46,757 nt of DNA from Yoonia sp. (lineage in GTDB: Bacteria; Pseudomonadota; Alphaproteobacteria; Rhodobacterales; Rhodobacteraceae): the NCBI RefSeq assembly GCF_014859355.1, contig NZ_JACUUJ010000024.1, positions 1 through 46,757 on the forward strand. Direction: 5' to 3'. Numbering within the stretch: the stretch's first letter is position 1; each line of letters begins with the position of its first letter. Positions 15,994-23,781 of this stretch are shown here, piece by piece. A program made the translations under genes and the position numbers. The notes below the pieces were generated by a model. The model saw nothing but the letters and a program-made list of their open reading frames with translations. It did not search any database and was not told the DNA's origin.

Positions 15994-16721
15994 TGAAAAT
16001 TGACCCCGAAAACCCCGCCGATCTGTCGGCACAGATTGCCAAGGCGATCAAGGATGCCATCATCTCGGGCGCGCTGCCCGTCGATGAACGTCTGCCCTCC
16101 GAGGCGGAAATGGCCGAACATTTCGATGTGTCACGTTCCAGCGTGCGCGAGGCACTGAAACGGCTGGCGGCGCAATCGCTGATCCGCACCCAGCGCGGGG
16201 CTGCGGGGGGGGCTTTCGTCAACCGCCTGCGGTTTGAAGACGCCTATGGTCAACAAATCACCACATCGACGCTGCTTTTGTCGATGAACGATGTCAGTTT
16301 TGCCACCGCCTGCGAGGCGCGCTATGCGCTGGAACGGGCCTGTGCGCCGCTGGCCGCCGCACGGCGCAGCGCCGATCATCTGGCCACCATGCGCGCCGAG
16401 GCACACCGCCAGGCGCAGCCCGGACTGACAGACGCGGCGTTTTGCGCATCCGACGTGGCGTTTCACCGCGCGCTGGTGGATGCGGCTGGCAATCCGGTGC
16501 TGTCGTATCAACTGGCCGGTGCGGTCGAGGCGATGCAACCGCTGATGAACATGATCACATTTACCGCCCGGTCGCGCGAACGGATCGTTGCCCTGCATCT
16601 TGACATCGCCGACGCGATCGCAGCCCATGGCGCCGCCGACACCGATGCAAAACTGGCCGAACTGGCAACTTACACCCAGCAACTTGCCCAAGATGTCATC
16701 GCACGGCGCAGACCTGCGTAA
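15993..16721 (+). CDS. FadR-subfamily GntR transcriptional regulator (probable DMSP-operon regulator)
   Basis: 242-residue GntR regulator. The N-terminal winged helix (about 10-75) has LPSEAEMAEHFDVSRSSVREALKRL. The C-terminal FCD domain (about 95-230) has the metal/ligand signature D-x3-H in CASDVAFHRALVDAAGNPVL, with later histidines in VALHLDIADAIAAHG. FCD regulators respond to small organic acids. It diverges from the DUF2182-DUF1326-dmdA-acuI operon across two TGTCAGACA palindromes. No Shine-Dalgarno is visible before the ATG (AGG is more than 20 bases away), so a leaderless or weakly translated message is likely. Ligand candidates (DMSP, methylmercaptopropionate or acrylate derivatives) are inference from context. 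Confidence 0.9.
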   Translation: MKIDPENPADLSAQIAKAIKDAIISGALPVDERLPSEAEMAEHFDVSRSSVREALKRLAAQSLIRTQRGAAGGAFVNRLRFEDAYGQQITTSTLLLSMNDVSFATACEARYALERACAPLAAARRSADHLATMRAEAHRQAQPGLTDAAFCASDVAFHRALVDAAGNPVLSYQLAGAVEAMQPLMNMITFTARSRERIVALHLDIADAIAAHGAADTDAKLAELATYTQQLAQDVIARRRPA

Positions 16722-16793
16722 TGCGCCAAATGGCCCTTGCAGTGCCGCACCGTCATGAATACCTAATCAAAATCCAAATGAGAGCAGAACACC

Positions 16794-17834
16794 ATGAAAG
16801 CCAACATTTTCTTTAGTGCCGTGTCCGTCACGGCGCTTTCCACCGCAGCGATTGCGCAGGATTCCGATCTTTTGGTCTTTGACTATTCGGGGTTCGAGGA
16901 TCCGGCATATCACCAAGCCTATATCGACCAGCACGGTGCCAGCCCGACCTTTGCGTTTTTTGGCGACGAAGACGAAGCGTTTCAAAAGGTGCGTTCAGGT
17001 TTCAAGGCCGATGTCGCGCATATCTGTGCCGGTTCGGTCAGCCGCTGGACCGACAGCGGGATCATCAAACCTTGGGATACGTCCCGCATCACCGCATATG
17101 ACAATCTGAACCGCGCCCTGACCGGCACCGATGTGGGCGCAGAAACGGCTTATTTCATCCCGACGGATTTCGGATCAACCGCGATCGCCTATAACCCGGA
17201 ATCTGTCCCGGTCGAGGATGTGACCAGCCTGCAAATTTTCAAGGATCCCAAATACGCGGGCCGCATGACATTGCCAGACAACGTTGACGATGCCTTTGCG
17301 CTGGCCTATCTGGCCACCGGCGTTGACGACTGGACCACCGCCACCGATGCGCAATTTGACGCCGCCGCCAACTGGCTGCGCGAGGTTCACCCCAACCTGC
17401 GCACCTATTGGACCGACCCGGCCGAATTGGCACAGCTGATGTCATCGGGTGAAATCCTGATCAGCTGGGCGTGGAATGAAACCTATCCTACAATGGTCGA
17501 GGAAGGCCGCCCTATCGGTTTCGCACGCGAAACAGTGGAAGGGTCGTCGCTGTGGTTGTGTGGCTATGTCAACCTTGCAAATGGATCGGGTGTAGAACAA
17601 AAGGCATATGACTACGTCAACGCGATGCTGTCCGAGGACTCGGTCGTGCCATTGCTTGACGCCGGTTTCGGGTCGGCCAACGCCGCCGCATTGGCGGCCC
17701 AAGTGACCGAGGAAGACCTTGTCGCATCCGGGCTGGGCGAGGTTGATGTGCCGCTGCTGGCGCAATTGCCCCTGCCCAACGCCATGCGCGAACGTCAGGC
17801 GGAAACGTTTGAGCTGATCAAAGCCGGTTTCTAA
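16794..17834 (+). CDS. Orphan periplasmic solute-binding protein, polyamine (PotD) type
   Basis: 346-residue extracellular binding protein of ABC-importer type. It has a Sec signal peptide with cleavage near AIAQD (residue 21), then a fold resembling the spermidine/putrescine-binding group: VFDYSGFEDPAYHQAY, YFIPTDFGSTAIAYNPESV, and FKDPKYAGRMTLPDNVDDAF, which matches the PotD-like hinge region. No permease or ATPase gene adjoins it. It is 72 bases after the FadR-type regulator on the same strand and could be co-transcribed with it. The ligand is unknown; polyamine is a family guess, and a DMSP-related solute is possible from context. Confidence 0.84.
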   Translation: MKANIFFSAVSVTALSTAAIAQDSDLLVFDYSGFEDPAYHQAYIDQHGASPTFAFFGDEDEAFQKVRSGFKADVAHICAGSVSRWTDSGIIKPWDTSRITAYDNLNRALTGTDVGAETAYFIPTDFGSTAIAYNPESVPVEDVTSLQIFKDPKYAGRMTLPDNVDDAFALAYLATGVDDWTTATDAQFDAAANWLREVHPNLRTYWTDPAELAQLMSSGEILISWAWNETYPTMVEEGRPIGFARETVEGSSLWLCGYVNLANGSGVEQKAYDYVNAMLSEDSVVPLLDAGFGSANAAALAAQVTEEDLVASGLGEVDVPLLAQLPLPNAMRERQAETFELIKAGF

Positions 17835-17845
17835 GATATCCCCCC

Positions 17846-17871
17846 GCAGGGCGGATGATGTTCCGCCCTGC
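17846..17871 (+). terminator. Strong hairpin after the binding-protein gene
   Basis: GCAGGGCGG (17846-17854) pairs perfectly with CCGCCCTGC (17863-17871) across an 8-base loop, 12 bases after the stop. No T run follows, so it may be a Rho-assisted terminator or a 3'-stabilising hairpin. Confidence 0.5.
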
Positions 17872-17944
17872 CCCAGCCATCACCACAGCTTGACCTGTCA
17901 CTGGCGCGCCACCGTTACAGCGGGCAAGCAACAGGAACACACAG

Positions 17945-18289
17945 ATGGATCTTCTTAATCTCGCTTTTGCCATCACCAGCATCGGACTGGGCTGTTTTGG
18001 CTGGCTTGCGCCGCGTTACACGCTGGCCACGCTTGACCTGACAGCTGGCCGCAGCGGGATGGGGCCGTCTGAAATTCGCGCATCCGCCGGGGCATTGTTC
18101 GTGGGAATGGGGATTGGCGCGCTGATCATCGGCACCCCTACCGCCTATGCAATGCTGGGGTTTTGCTGGTTGGGTGCCGCGATGGGGCGTGCGACATCGC
18201 TGCTGCTGGATAGGCAAAGCCGCAAGAAATGGGTATTTTTCGCAGTCGAGCTGGGCGTTGGCTTGCCAGCTGTTGCACTGAATCTGTAG
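17945..18289 (+). CDS. Small four-helix membrane protein (DUF4345-like)
   Basis: 114-residue integral membrane protein with four predicted helices: residues about 3-22, 48-68, 72-90 and 95-113. An RASAGALFVGMGIGAL stretch follows a short basic/polar loop. This pattern resembles the DUF4345 family, but I am not certain of the family. Function unknown. AACAGGA lies upstream of the ATG. It stands alone between the binding-protein gene and the tmRNA gene. Confidence 0.75.
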   Translation: MDLLNLAFAITSIGLGCFGWLAPRYTLATLDLTAGRSGMGPSEIRASAGALFVGMGIGALIIGTPTAYAMLGFCWLGAAMGRATSLLLDRQSRKKWVFFAVELGVGLPAVALNL

Positions 18290-18298
18290 CGCAACCAC

Positions 18299-18327
18299 TT
18301 GCAAGCGCCCCCCACACCCCCTATTTA
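18299..18327 (+). promoter_or_regulatory. Probable sigma-70 promoter of tmRNA
   Basis: TTGCAA (18299-18304) and TATTTA (18322-18327) are 17 bases apart. Transcription would start near 18334, just before the tmRNA acceptor piece. It overlaps the end of the upstream coding gene only slightly or not at all. Confidence 0.55.
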
Positions 18328-18333
18328 ACAAAT

Positions 18334-18644
18334 GTCTTTCGGGACTATGGACATAAACGCGCTCGTAATACGCGGATCGGACCCGGGGGCGGTACCCGGC
18401 GTCTCCACCAAAAACTGCTCATTTGGCAGCCATGGGGACGAAACAGGATCGACGAACGTCTAAAGGGGTTTTGCTTTGTCTCGGTGAGTTACCACCGTTA
18501 TCGGTACAAAAAAGCTAGTTGCAAATGACAACAAAGCACCAATGGCGATGGCTGCGTAAGCAGTCGGAACTATTGAAACCTTAAGCCCTATGGTTTTGCG
18601 ACCATAGGCGGGGTCCGCAGGTACCTGGCAACAGAAACCTGCAC
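18334..18644 (+). ncRNA. ssrA: tmRNA, circularly permuted two-piece form
   Basis: Rescues stalled ribosomes and tags the nascent chain for proteolysis. The acceptor piece comes first, as in other alphaproteobacteria: a T-arm (CCGGG/CCCGG), then CGTCTCC, A, CCA ending at 18410. A 23-base intervening segment (18411-18433) is removed in maturation. The coding piece starts GGGGACG at 18434 and pairs with the acceptor strand (7 bp, one G-U). The tag reading frame is 18521-18559 and encodes ANDNKAPMAMAA before TAA, so the full tag is AANDNKAPMAMAA. Hairpins after the tag end with GCAGGT/ACCTGC (to 18642). The outer ends are approximate. Confidence 0.94.
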
Positions 18645-18697
18645 CTTCCCCCTTACGATGGCTTGCATTGCCGCCCGCGCCTGCGCACCATGCGGCT

Positions 18698-19348
18698 ATG
18701 GTTCGAACCTTGCTTGGCCTTGCGCTATCTGTTTTTCCCCTGGCTGCGTGGGCCTGTGATACGGCGCTTGTGCTGATGGTGGATGTGTCGAATTCCGTCG
18801 ATGCGGCAGAATACCGGCTGCAAACCGATGGCATGGCCGCAGCATTGCGCGACCCTGAAATTGTCGATGCGATGGTGCGGGGGCAAACCGCCATTGCGGT
18901 TGTGCAATGGTCGGGCGTTGACCAACAGGCGCTAAGCATTCCATGGCAACGCATTAATACCGGTCTGGACGCGCAGGCGCTGGCCGCGCAAGCTGCCGCG
19001 ATGCCCCGTGCATTTGTCCTGTCGGATACGGCCCCCGCAGAAGCGGTTTATTTCGCGCTGGAACTGTTCGCACAGGTTCCGGACTGCGCGCATAAGGTGA
19101 TTGACGTCTCAGGCGACGGCACCCCCAATGCAGGGTCAGACGTGCGCGCGGCCCGCAATGCCGCCGAACGCGCCGGTGTCACGATCAACGGGATTGCCAT
19201 TGAATCGATGGGGCTGGCGATCACCGGATTTTACCGCAATGCGTTGATCACCCGGAATGGTTTTGTCATCACCGCCCGCACTCACCGTGATTATCCGCGC
19301 GCAATCCGCACCAAAATTTTCCGCGAGCTTAGTCAAGTTCTGGGGTGA
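18698..19348 (+). CDS. DUF1194 protein with von Willebrand factor A-like fold
   Basis: 216 residues from ATG 18698. A Sec signal peptide (VRTLLGLALSVFPLAAWA, cleavage before CDTAL) indicates export to the periplasm. The following vWA-like domain shows a MIDAS pattern (MVDVSNSVD: D-x-S-x-S) and a second acidic site (KVIDVSGDG), so a bound divalent metal is likely. This is the DUF1194 family; function unknown. An ATG at 18668 is in frame, but it would put a polar stretch before the signal peptide. No clear Shine-Dalgarno is seen for either start. Confidence 0.85.
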   Translation: MVRTLLGLALSVFPLAAWACDTALVLMVDVSNSVDAAEYRLQTDGMAAALRDPEIVDAMVRGQTAIAVVQWSGVDQQALSIPWQRINTGLDAQALAAQAAAMPRAFVLSDTAPAEAVYFALELFAQVPDCAHKVIDVSGDGTPNAGSDVRAARNAAERAGVTINGIAIESMGLAITGFYRNALITRNGFVITARTHRDYPRAIRTKIFRELSQVLG

Positions 19349-19581
19349 TGGCTGCGGCGCAAGACGGGCGGCCTTGTCTGCGACCTTTGGCAGACATCAC
19401 GACCACCGTCGTCGGGGCGATCGCAAGCCTGTTACCATGGTTTGTGCTGTGGCTGATTTTACGGGGCCGCGCGGGGGCCGCGCCTTGCGATTGATCGGCA
19501 ATGCGCGCAACCTGATCAGGGGTCTTTCATCCACAACAGAATCCCGTATGCTGCACCTGTCAAAGGAAAGGACGTGATGCC

Positions 19582-20052
19582 GTGACCCGCTCCATCGATT
19601 ATGGAAATCTGATGCACCGCGCCATGCGCGGCCTGATCCAGGAGGTTCTGGCAGATGTCGCTGCAAATGGACTGCCCGGCGCGCACCATTTCTTTGTTAC
19701 CTTTGATACGATGCACCCCGATGTCGAAATCGCGGATTGGCTGTCAGACCGCTATCCGGGTGAAATGACGGTCGTAATCCAGCATTGGTTCGACAATCTG
19801 GAAGCAACAGATGACGGGTTTACCATCACGCTGAACTTTGGCGACAACCCAGAAACGCTTTATATCCCTTATGATGCGATCAAGACCTTTGTTGATCCGT
19901 CTGTCGAATTCGGTCTGCGGTTTGAAACACAGGATACCGCCGAAGAACCCACCACAGAGGCGCCGATGGATGAAATGGTCGAACCCGAGAACGAACCGGA
20001 AACCGACCGCAAACCAGCCGATGTTGTCAGCCTTGATAAATTTCGCAAATAG
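19582..20052 (+). CDS. sspB: SspB, ClpXP adaptor for ssrA-tagged proteins (alpha type)
   Basis: 156-residue adaptor that binds the ssrA tag and hands substrates to ClpXP. The N-terminal domain (about 1-115) has IDYGNLMHRAMRGLIQEVL and FFVTFDTMHPDV...EMTVVIQHWFDNL, the alphaproteobacterial SspB pattern. A flexible acidic linker (EEPTTEAPMDEMVEPENE) leads to a C-terminal ClpX-binding tail ending VVSLDKFRK. The start is GTG 19582, ten bases after AAGGAAAGGA. It lies about 0.9 kb from the tmRNA gene whose tag it should recognise. Confidence 0.93.
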   Translation: MTRSIDYGNLMHRAMRGLIQEVLADVAANGLPGAHHFFVTFDTMHPDVEIADWLSDRYPGEMTVVIQHWFDNLEATDDGFTITLNFGDNPETLYIPYDAIKTFVDPSVEFGLRFETQDTAEEPTTEAPMDEMVEPENEPETDRKPADVVSLDKFRK

Positions 20053-20119
20053 CTGATCTTGCGCCAAGGCCCGCGCGGCCTTAAACCGCCCCCAACAGCA
20101 ACGCAAAAGGGGCCAGATC

Positions 20120-21511
20120 ATGACCGCGACACGCACCGAAACCGATAGCTTTGGCCCGCTTGCGGTCCCCGCCGACCGCTATTGGGGCGCACAGACCCAA
20201 CGATCGCTGCAAAACTTTCCCATCGGTTGGGAAAAACAACCTATTGCCATCGTGCGCGCGCTGGGCGTGATCAAACAAGCCTGCGCCATTGCCAACAAGG
20301 ACCGCAGCAAACTGGACGCAGAACGCGCCGACGCCATTATCGCCGCCGCCGCCGAAGTGGTCGCTGGCAAGCTGGACGATCATTTCCCACTCGTCGTGTG
20401 GCAAACCGGGTCAGGCACCCAGTCGAACATGAACGCCAACGAAGTGATCAGCAACCGCGCCATTGAAATTCTGGGCGGCGTGATCGGGTCAAAAGACCCC
20501 ATTCACCCCAACGATCATGTCAACATGGGCCAATCGTCCAACGACACATTTCCGACAGCAATGCATATTGCCGTGGCAACCACCGCACATGATGTGTTGT
20601 TGCCAGGTCTGGCAAAACTGCATGCCGCATTGGAACAAAAGCAACGCGAATTTAACGACATCATCAAGATCGGCCGCACCCATACGATGGATGCAACGCC
20701 GCTGACGCTGGGCCAGGAATTTTCCGGCTATGTGCATCAGGTCGCCATGGGTATCCGCCGGATCAAATCGGCGTTGCCCGCAATTTACGAACTGGCGCAG
20801 GGCGGAACTGCTGTTGGCACAGGGTTGAACACGCCAAAAGGCTGGGGTGAAACGGTCGCGGCCCATATGGCGGACATTACCGGCCTGCCATTCGTCACCG
20901 CCCCCAACAAGTTCGAAGCCTTGGCCGCCCATGATGCGCTGGTAGAACTCTCGGGTGCTTTGAAAACAGTCGCTGTCAGCCTTTATAAAATCGCCTGCGA
21001 TATTCGGATGCTGGGGTCTGGTCCACGTTGCGGGTTGGGCGAACTGATGCTGCCGGAAAACGAACCGGGGTCATCCATCATGCCCGGCAAGGTCAACCCC
21101 ACACAGGTCGAGGCGATTACGCAAGTCTGCGCGCATGTGATGGGCAACGACGCCGCCGTCGGTTTTGCCGGATCACAGGGACATTTCGAACTGAACGTGA
21201 TGAAGCCGATGATGGCTTATAACGTGTTGCAATCCATGCAACTTTTGGGCGATGCCAGCAGTGTATTTACCGACAACTGCGTGGTCGGTATTCGGGCAGA
21301 CCGGACGCGGATCGAAAAACTGATGCGGGAATCGCTGATGCTGGTCACCGCGCTGGCGCCCACTATCGGTTACGACAATGCCACAACCGTCGCCAAGACC
21401 GCGCACAAGAACGGCACCACCCTGAAAGAAGAAGCGATCAATCTGGGGTTTGTGGATGAGGCGACGTTCGACAAAGTGGTTCGCCCCGAAGACATGATCG
21501 GCCCCAAGTGA
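20120..21511 (+). CDS. fumC: Fumarate hydratase class II
   Basis: Iron-independent fumarase of the TCA cycle: fumarate + water to L-malate, homotetramer in the cytosol. The 463-residue length is standard. Motifs seen are [30 protein letters not shown], the superfamily signature [13 protein letters not shown] with its catalytic loop serine, and the C-terminal small domain with [28 protein letters not shown] precedes the ATG. Its stop overlaps the GTG of the next gene, a coupled arrangement with DUF4169 and ribbon-helix-helix genes. Confidence 0.96.
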   Translation: MTATRTETDSFGPLAVPADRYWGAQTQRSLQNFPIGWEKQPIAIVRALGVIKQACAIANKDRSKLDAERADAIIAAAAEVVAGKLDDHFPLVVWQTGSGTQSNMNANEVISNRAIEILGGVIGSKDPIHPNDHVNMGQSSNDTFPTAMHIAVATTAHDVLLPGLAKLHAALEQKQREFNDIIKIGRTHTMDATPLTLGQEFSGYVHQVAMGIRRIKSALPAIYELAQGGTAVGTGLNTPKGWGETVAAHMADITGLPFVTAPNKFEALAAHDALVELSGALKTVAVSLYKIACDIRMLGSGPRCGLGELMLPENEPGSSIMPGKVNPTQVEAITQVCAHVMGNDAAVGFAGSQGHFELNVMKPMMAYNVLQSMQLLGDASSVFTDNCVVGIRADRTRIEKLMRESLMLVTALAPTIGYDNATTVAKTAHKNGTTLKEEAINLGFVDEATFDKVVRPEDMIGPK

Positions 21512-21684
21512 CACCTGTCAATCTGAACAAGGCGCGCAAGGCGCGCGACAGGGCCGAAGAAAAGGCCAAAGCGGATGAAAACGCCATCCGCTTTGGCCGC
21601 ACCAAAAGCCAGCGGTTGTTAGAGGCTGCACAGGCCCAAAAAGCGCGCGACCGGCTGGACCAGATGAAGTTCGAAGATGAATGA
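21508..21684 (+). CDS. DUF4169 family small protein
   Basis: 58-residue basic and acidic helical protein read from GTG 21508, which overlaps the fumC stop (GTGA). The sequence begins [20 protein letters not shown] and continues [20 protein letters not shown], matching the DUF4169 pattern (NLNK-RK...A-NA--FGRTK). It probably forms a single long charged helix. Function unknown. It also overlaps the next gene by eight bases, so the three genes are likely translated together. Confidence 0.85.
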   Translation: MTPVNLNKARKARDRAEEKAKADENAIRFGRTKSQRLLEAAQAQKARDRLDQMKFEDE

Positions 21685-21940
21685 TCATCGACGCCCCGTC
21701 AAACGGTCATTGACCCTGCGCAGGCACCGCACAAGCGTTTCGCTCGAAGATATCTTCTGGGACAGATTCCGCACGATTGCAGATCAGGACGGCAAAACGA
21801 TCAATGGTCTGGCCGCTGAAATAGATGAAGGCCGGGGGGATATCAGTCTCGCCTCGGCCTTGCGGGTTTTTGTTCTGGAACGTGCGCTAGCGGACCATGG
21901 CCCGCTTAACGATCAGACGCGCGATCAATCCTTGGAATAA
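21677..21940 (+). CDS. Ribbon-helix-helix domain protein (RHH_4 type)
   Basis: 87-residue protein with an N-terminal ribbon-helix-helix DNA-binding-like core: strand VKRSLTLRRHRTSVSLEDIFWDRFRTIA, helix TINGLAAEID, and helix SLASALRVFVLERA. The RHH_4 family is small and common in alphaproteobacteria. Its targets are unknown, though its fixed position after fumC and DUF4169 suggests a housekeeping or autoregulatory role. ATG 21677 lies inside the end of the DUF4169 gene. Its 3' end overlaps the tail of the convergent small gene by 16 bases. Confidence 0.85.
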   Translation: MNDHRRPVKRSLTLRRHRTSVSLEDIFWDRFRTIADQDGKTINGLAAEIDEGRGDISLASALRVFVLERALADHGPLNDQTRDQSLE

Positions 21941-22164
21941 AGCGCACCGCGCAAATTCGACAACCGCGCGCGATCGCTTTTTTCGGCATCGCTCAACCTT
22001 GCTGGCTTGGCCTGTTCCGGCTGGCCTGATTTTGCGAAACGTTTTGCAATTTCATGTGGTTTCAGCGGTCTTGGCGCAGCGGTCAATTTGATTTCGTCGC
22101 GACGGCGTTTGCCCAGAAGGCCCATAAGGCCAATCTTGGATGGATCTGGCAGCGATATCGTCAT
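21925..22164 (-). CDS. Small hypothetical protein
   Basis: 79 residues from ATG 22164, which has GGGGGA four bases upstream; an in-frame ATG at 22185 lacks such a site. The N-terminus reads MTISLPDPSKIGLMGLLGKRRRD and the rest is polar, rich in Lys, Arg and Ala, probably disordered. No membrane helix or known domain is recognised. It is convergent with, and overlaps by 16 bases, the ribbon-helix-helix gene. The good Shine-Dalgarno supports it. Confidence 0.6.
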   Translation of the reverse strand: MTISLPDPSKIGLMGLLGKRRRDEIKLTAAPRPLKPHEIAKRFAKSGQPEQAKPARLSDAEKSDRARLSNLRGALYSKD

Positions 22165-22382
22165 CGTATCCCCCAATAGGCACAAACATTGACTTCTCTT
22201 TTCGAAACACGGTGATTTAGGTCAAAAGCAAGGCAGACTGTTCACCTATTTCTGACCCGAGTATGATCAGACACCAGTCCTTCTGTCCATAGTAAGAAAA
22301 ACAACAATTTGAAAAATGGCGCAGATAGGTCCCAATTGGGGCAACCCATACATCTTGTGTTCATCGGGGGCCTGCAAATGCA

Positions 22383-22400
22383 GCAAATCTGTCGATTTGC
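22383..22400 (-). terminator. Hairpin downstream of the P450 gene
   Basis: GCAAATC-TGTC-GATTTGC is a perfect 7-bp inverted repeat 23 bases after the P450 stop. No T run follows on the minus strand, so it is at best a weak terminator or 3' stabiliser. Confidence 0.3.
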
Positions 22401-22422
22401 ACATATGACTGCCACGATCTGT

Positions 22423-23781
22423 TTAACGCTTAGCGAATCGCAACACGATCCCATCCCGTGACCGCACCGTTAGATGCGCCACTGGCATAGGTTCTGAATC
22501 GGAAACAATAACAAAGCGATAGTGTCGCAAAATCTGTGCCAGCAGCACCACGCCTTCGATCATCGCAAAGCCCGCCCCGGTGCAAACCCGGGGTCCGGCA
22601 GAAAATGGCATATAGGCATCACGGGCGGCGGCCTTGCCTGCGTCACTGTCCCAACGGGCCGGATCAAAGGCATCAGGGGCATCCCAGAACCGCCTGTGCC
22701 GATGCAAATGCCAAGGCGACAGCACCACTTGCGCACCGGGGCGCACATCGCGGTTGCGAAACACCTCTGGGCGTGTGGATTCGCGCACCATCATCGGCAC
22801 CGGCGGATAAAGGCGCAGCGTTTCGCGAAACACATTGCGCGTGACCTTCAGGCTGGACAAGGCGCCAAATGTCCCGTCAAAGCCAGCCGCCTCTTGCGCG
22901 ACCTTGTCCTGCCAATCAGGATAGCGCGCCAGAAGATAAAGCGCCCATGACAGCGCCGAAGCGCTGGTTTCGTGGCCCGCAAGGAAAAATATTGCGACCT
23001 GATCAACCATTTCCCGCAGACTGAATTCGGCCCCGGTCTGCGGATCTTTTGTCGTCATGATCTTGGTGGCCAGATCATCCGGGGCGGTCCCTGCCGCAAT
23101 TCTGGCAAGGCGCGCCTTGGTCAGTTTCGTCATCAGCGTGCGGATATGACGGGCAGGCCGCCGGACACCGGGCCGGAAAAACCGTGGCATCCAGCGCGGC
23201 CCCGGCACAAAGGCCGCAAGGTTCAAAAGCGGCTGCGCCCGCTGATACGCCTGAAAGGCGGCAAAAACGTCCCGTGCAACGGCATCGTCGATCGGGATTG
23301 AAAACAGGGCCCGAAAAATCACATCAGCCGTCAGATGGCTGGTCAATATCTCGATGTCGTGTGGTGTTTCGTCGGCCAGTGGCGCCCAGCGGGTCACGGC
23401 GCTGTCGCCGGCGGCAAGAATGGCGGGCAAAGTATCACGCAAGCGGCCGCCTTCAAACGCGGGGTCGATAATTCGGCGCTGACGTTTCCACGCCTCTCCG
23501 TTAGCGAGAAAAACGCTGTTGCCCAAAAGCGGGCGCAATCCGGCGCCAATGCGATCGGATTTCGGAAAATCATCGGGCCTTTCGTGCAAAACCTGGCGGA
23601 TCAGGGCGGGATCATTGATCAGGTAACTGCGAAAAAACGGCGTGCGAAACGCCGCCATCCACGCACCATACAGGCGCTCGGGTTGGGCAGACAGAATATC
23701 CTGCCGGAACAGCCGGCTATAGCGCCACAGCGATACCTTGTCCGGTCGCGCGGGCGGTTTGGGCGCCAGGTTGGTTTTCAT
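22423..23781 (-). CDS. Cytochrome P450
   Basis: Heme-thiolate monooxygenase, 452 residues. Conserved elements appear in order: AWKRQRRIIDPAF (C-helix W-x3-R), the I-helix oxygen-activation motif FFLAGHETSASALSW (AGxET), the K-helix ETLRLYPP (ExxR), and the heme loop FSAGPRVCTGAGFA (FxxGxxxCxG) with the axial cysteine. No N-terminal membrane anchor is evident. Substrate and redox partners are unknown; no ferredoxin gene is adjacent. Its ATG overlaps the stop of the upstream serine hydrolase gene by four bases (ATGA, 23778-23781), so the two proteins may act on the same lipid-like or ester substrate. Confidence 0.95.
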   Translation of the reverse strand: MKTNLAPKPPARPDKVSLWRYSRLFRQDILSAQPERLYGAWMAAFRTPFFRSYLINDPALIRQVLHERPDDFPKSDRIGAGLRPLLGNSVFLANGEAWKRQRRIIDPAFEGGRLRDTLPAILAAGDSAVTRWAPLADETPHDIEILTSHLTADVIFRALFSIPIDDAVARDVFAAFQAYQRAQPLLNLAAFVPGPRWMPRFFRPGVRRPARHIRTLMTKLTKARLARIAAGTAPDDLATKIMTTKDPQTGAEFSLREMVDQVAIFFLAGHETSASALSWALYLLARYPDWQDKVAQEAAGFDGTFGALSSLKVTRNVFRETLRLYPPVPMMVRESTRPEVFRNRDVRPGAQVVLSPWHLHRHRRFWDAPDAFDPARWDSDAGKAAARDAYMPFSAGPRVCTGAGFAMIEGVVLLAQILRHYRFVIVSDSEPMPVAHLTVRSRDGIVLRFAKR

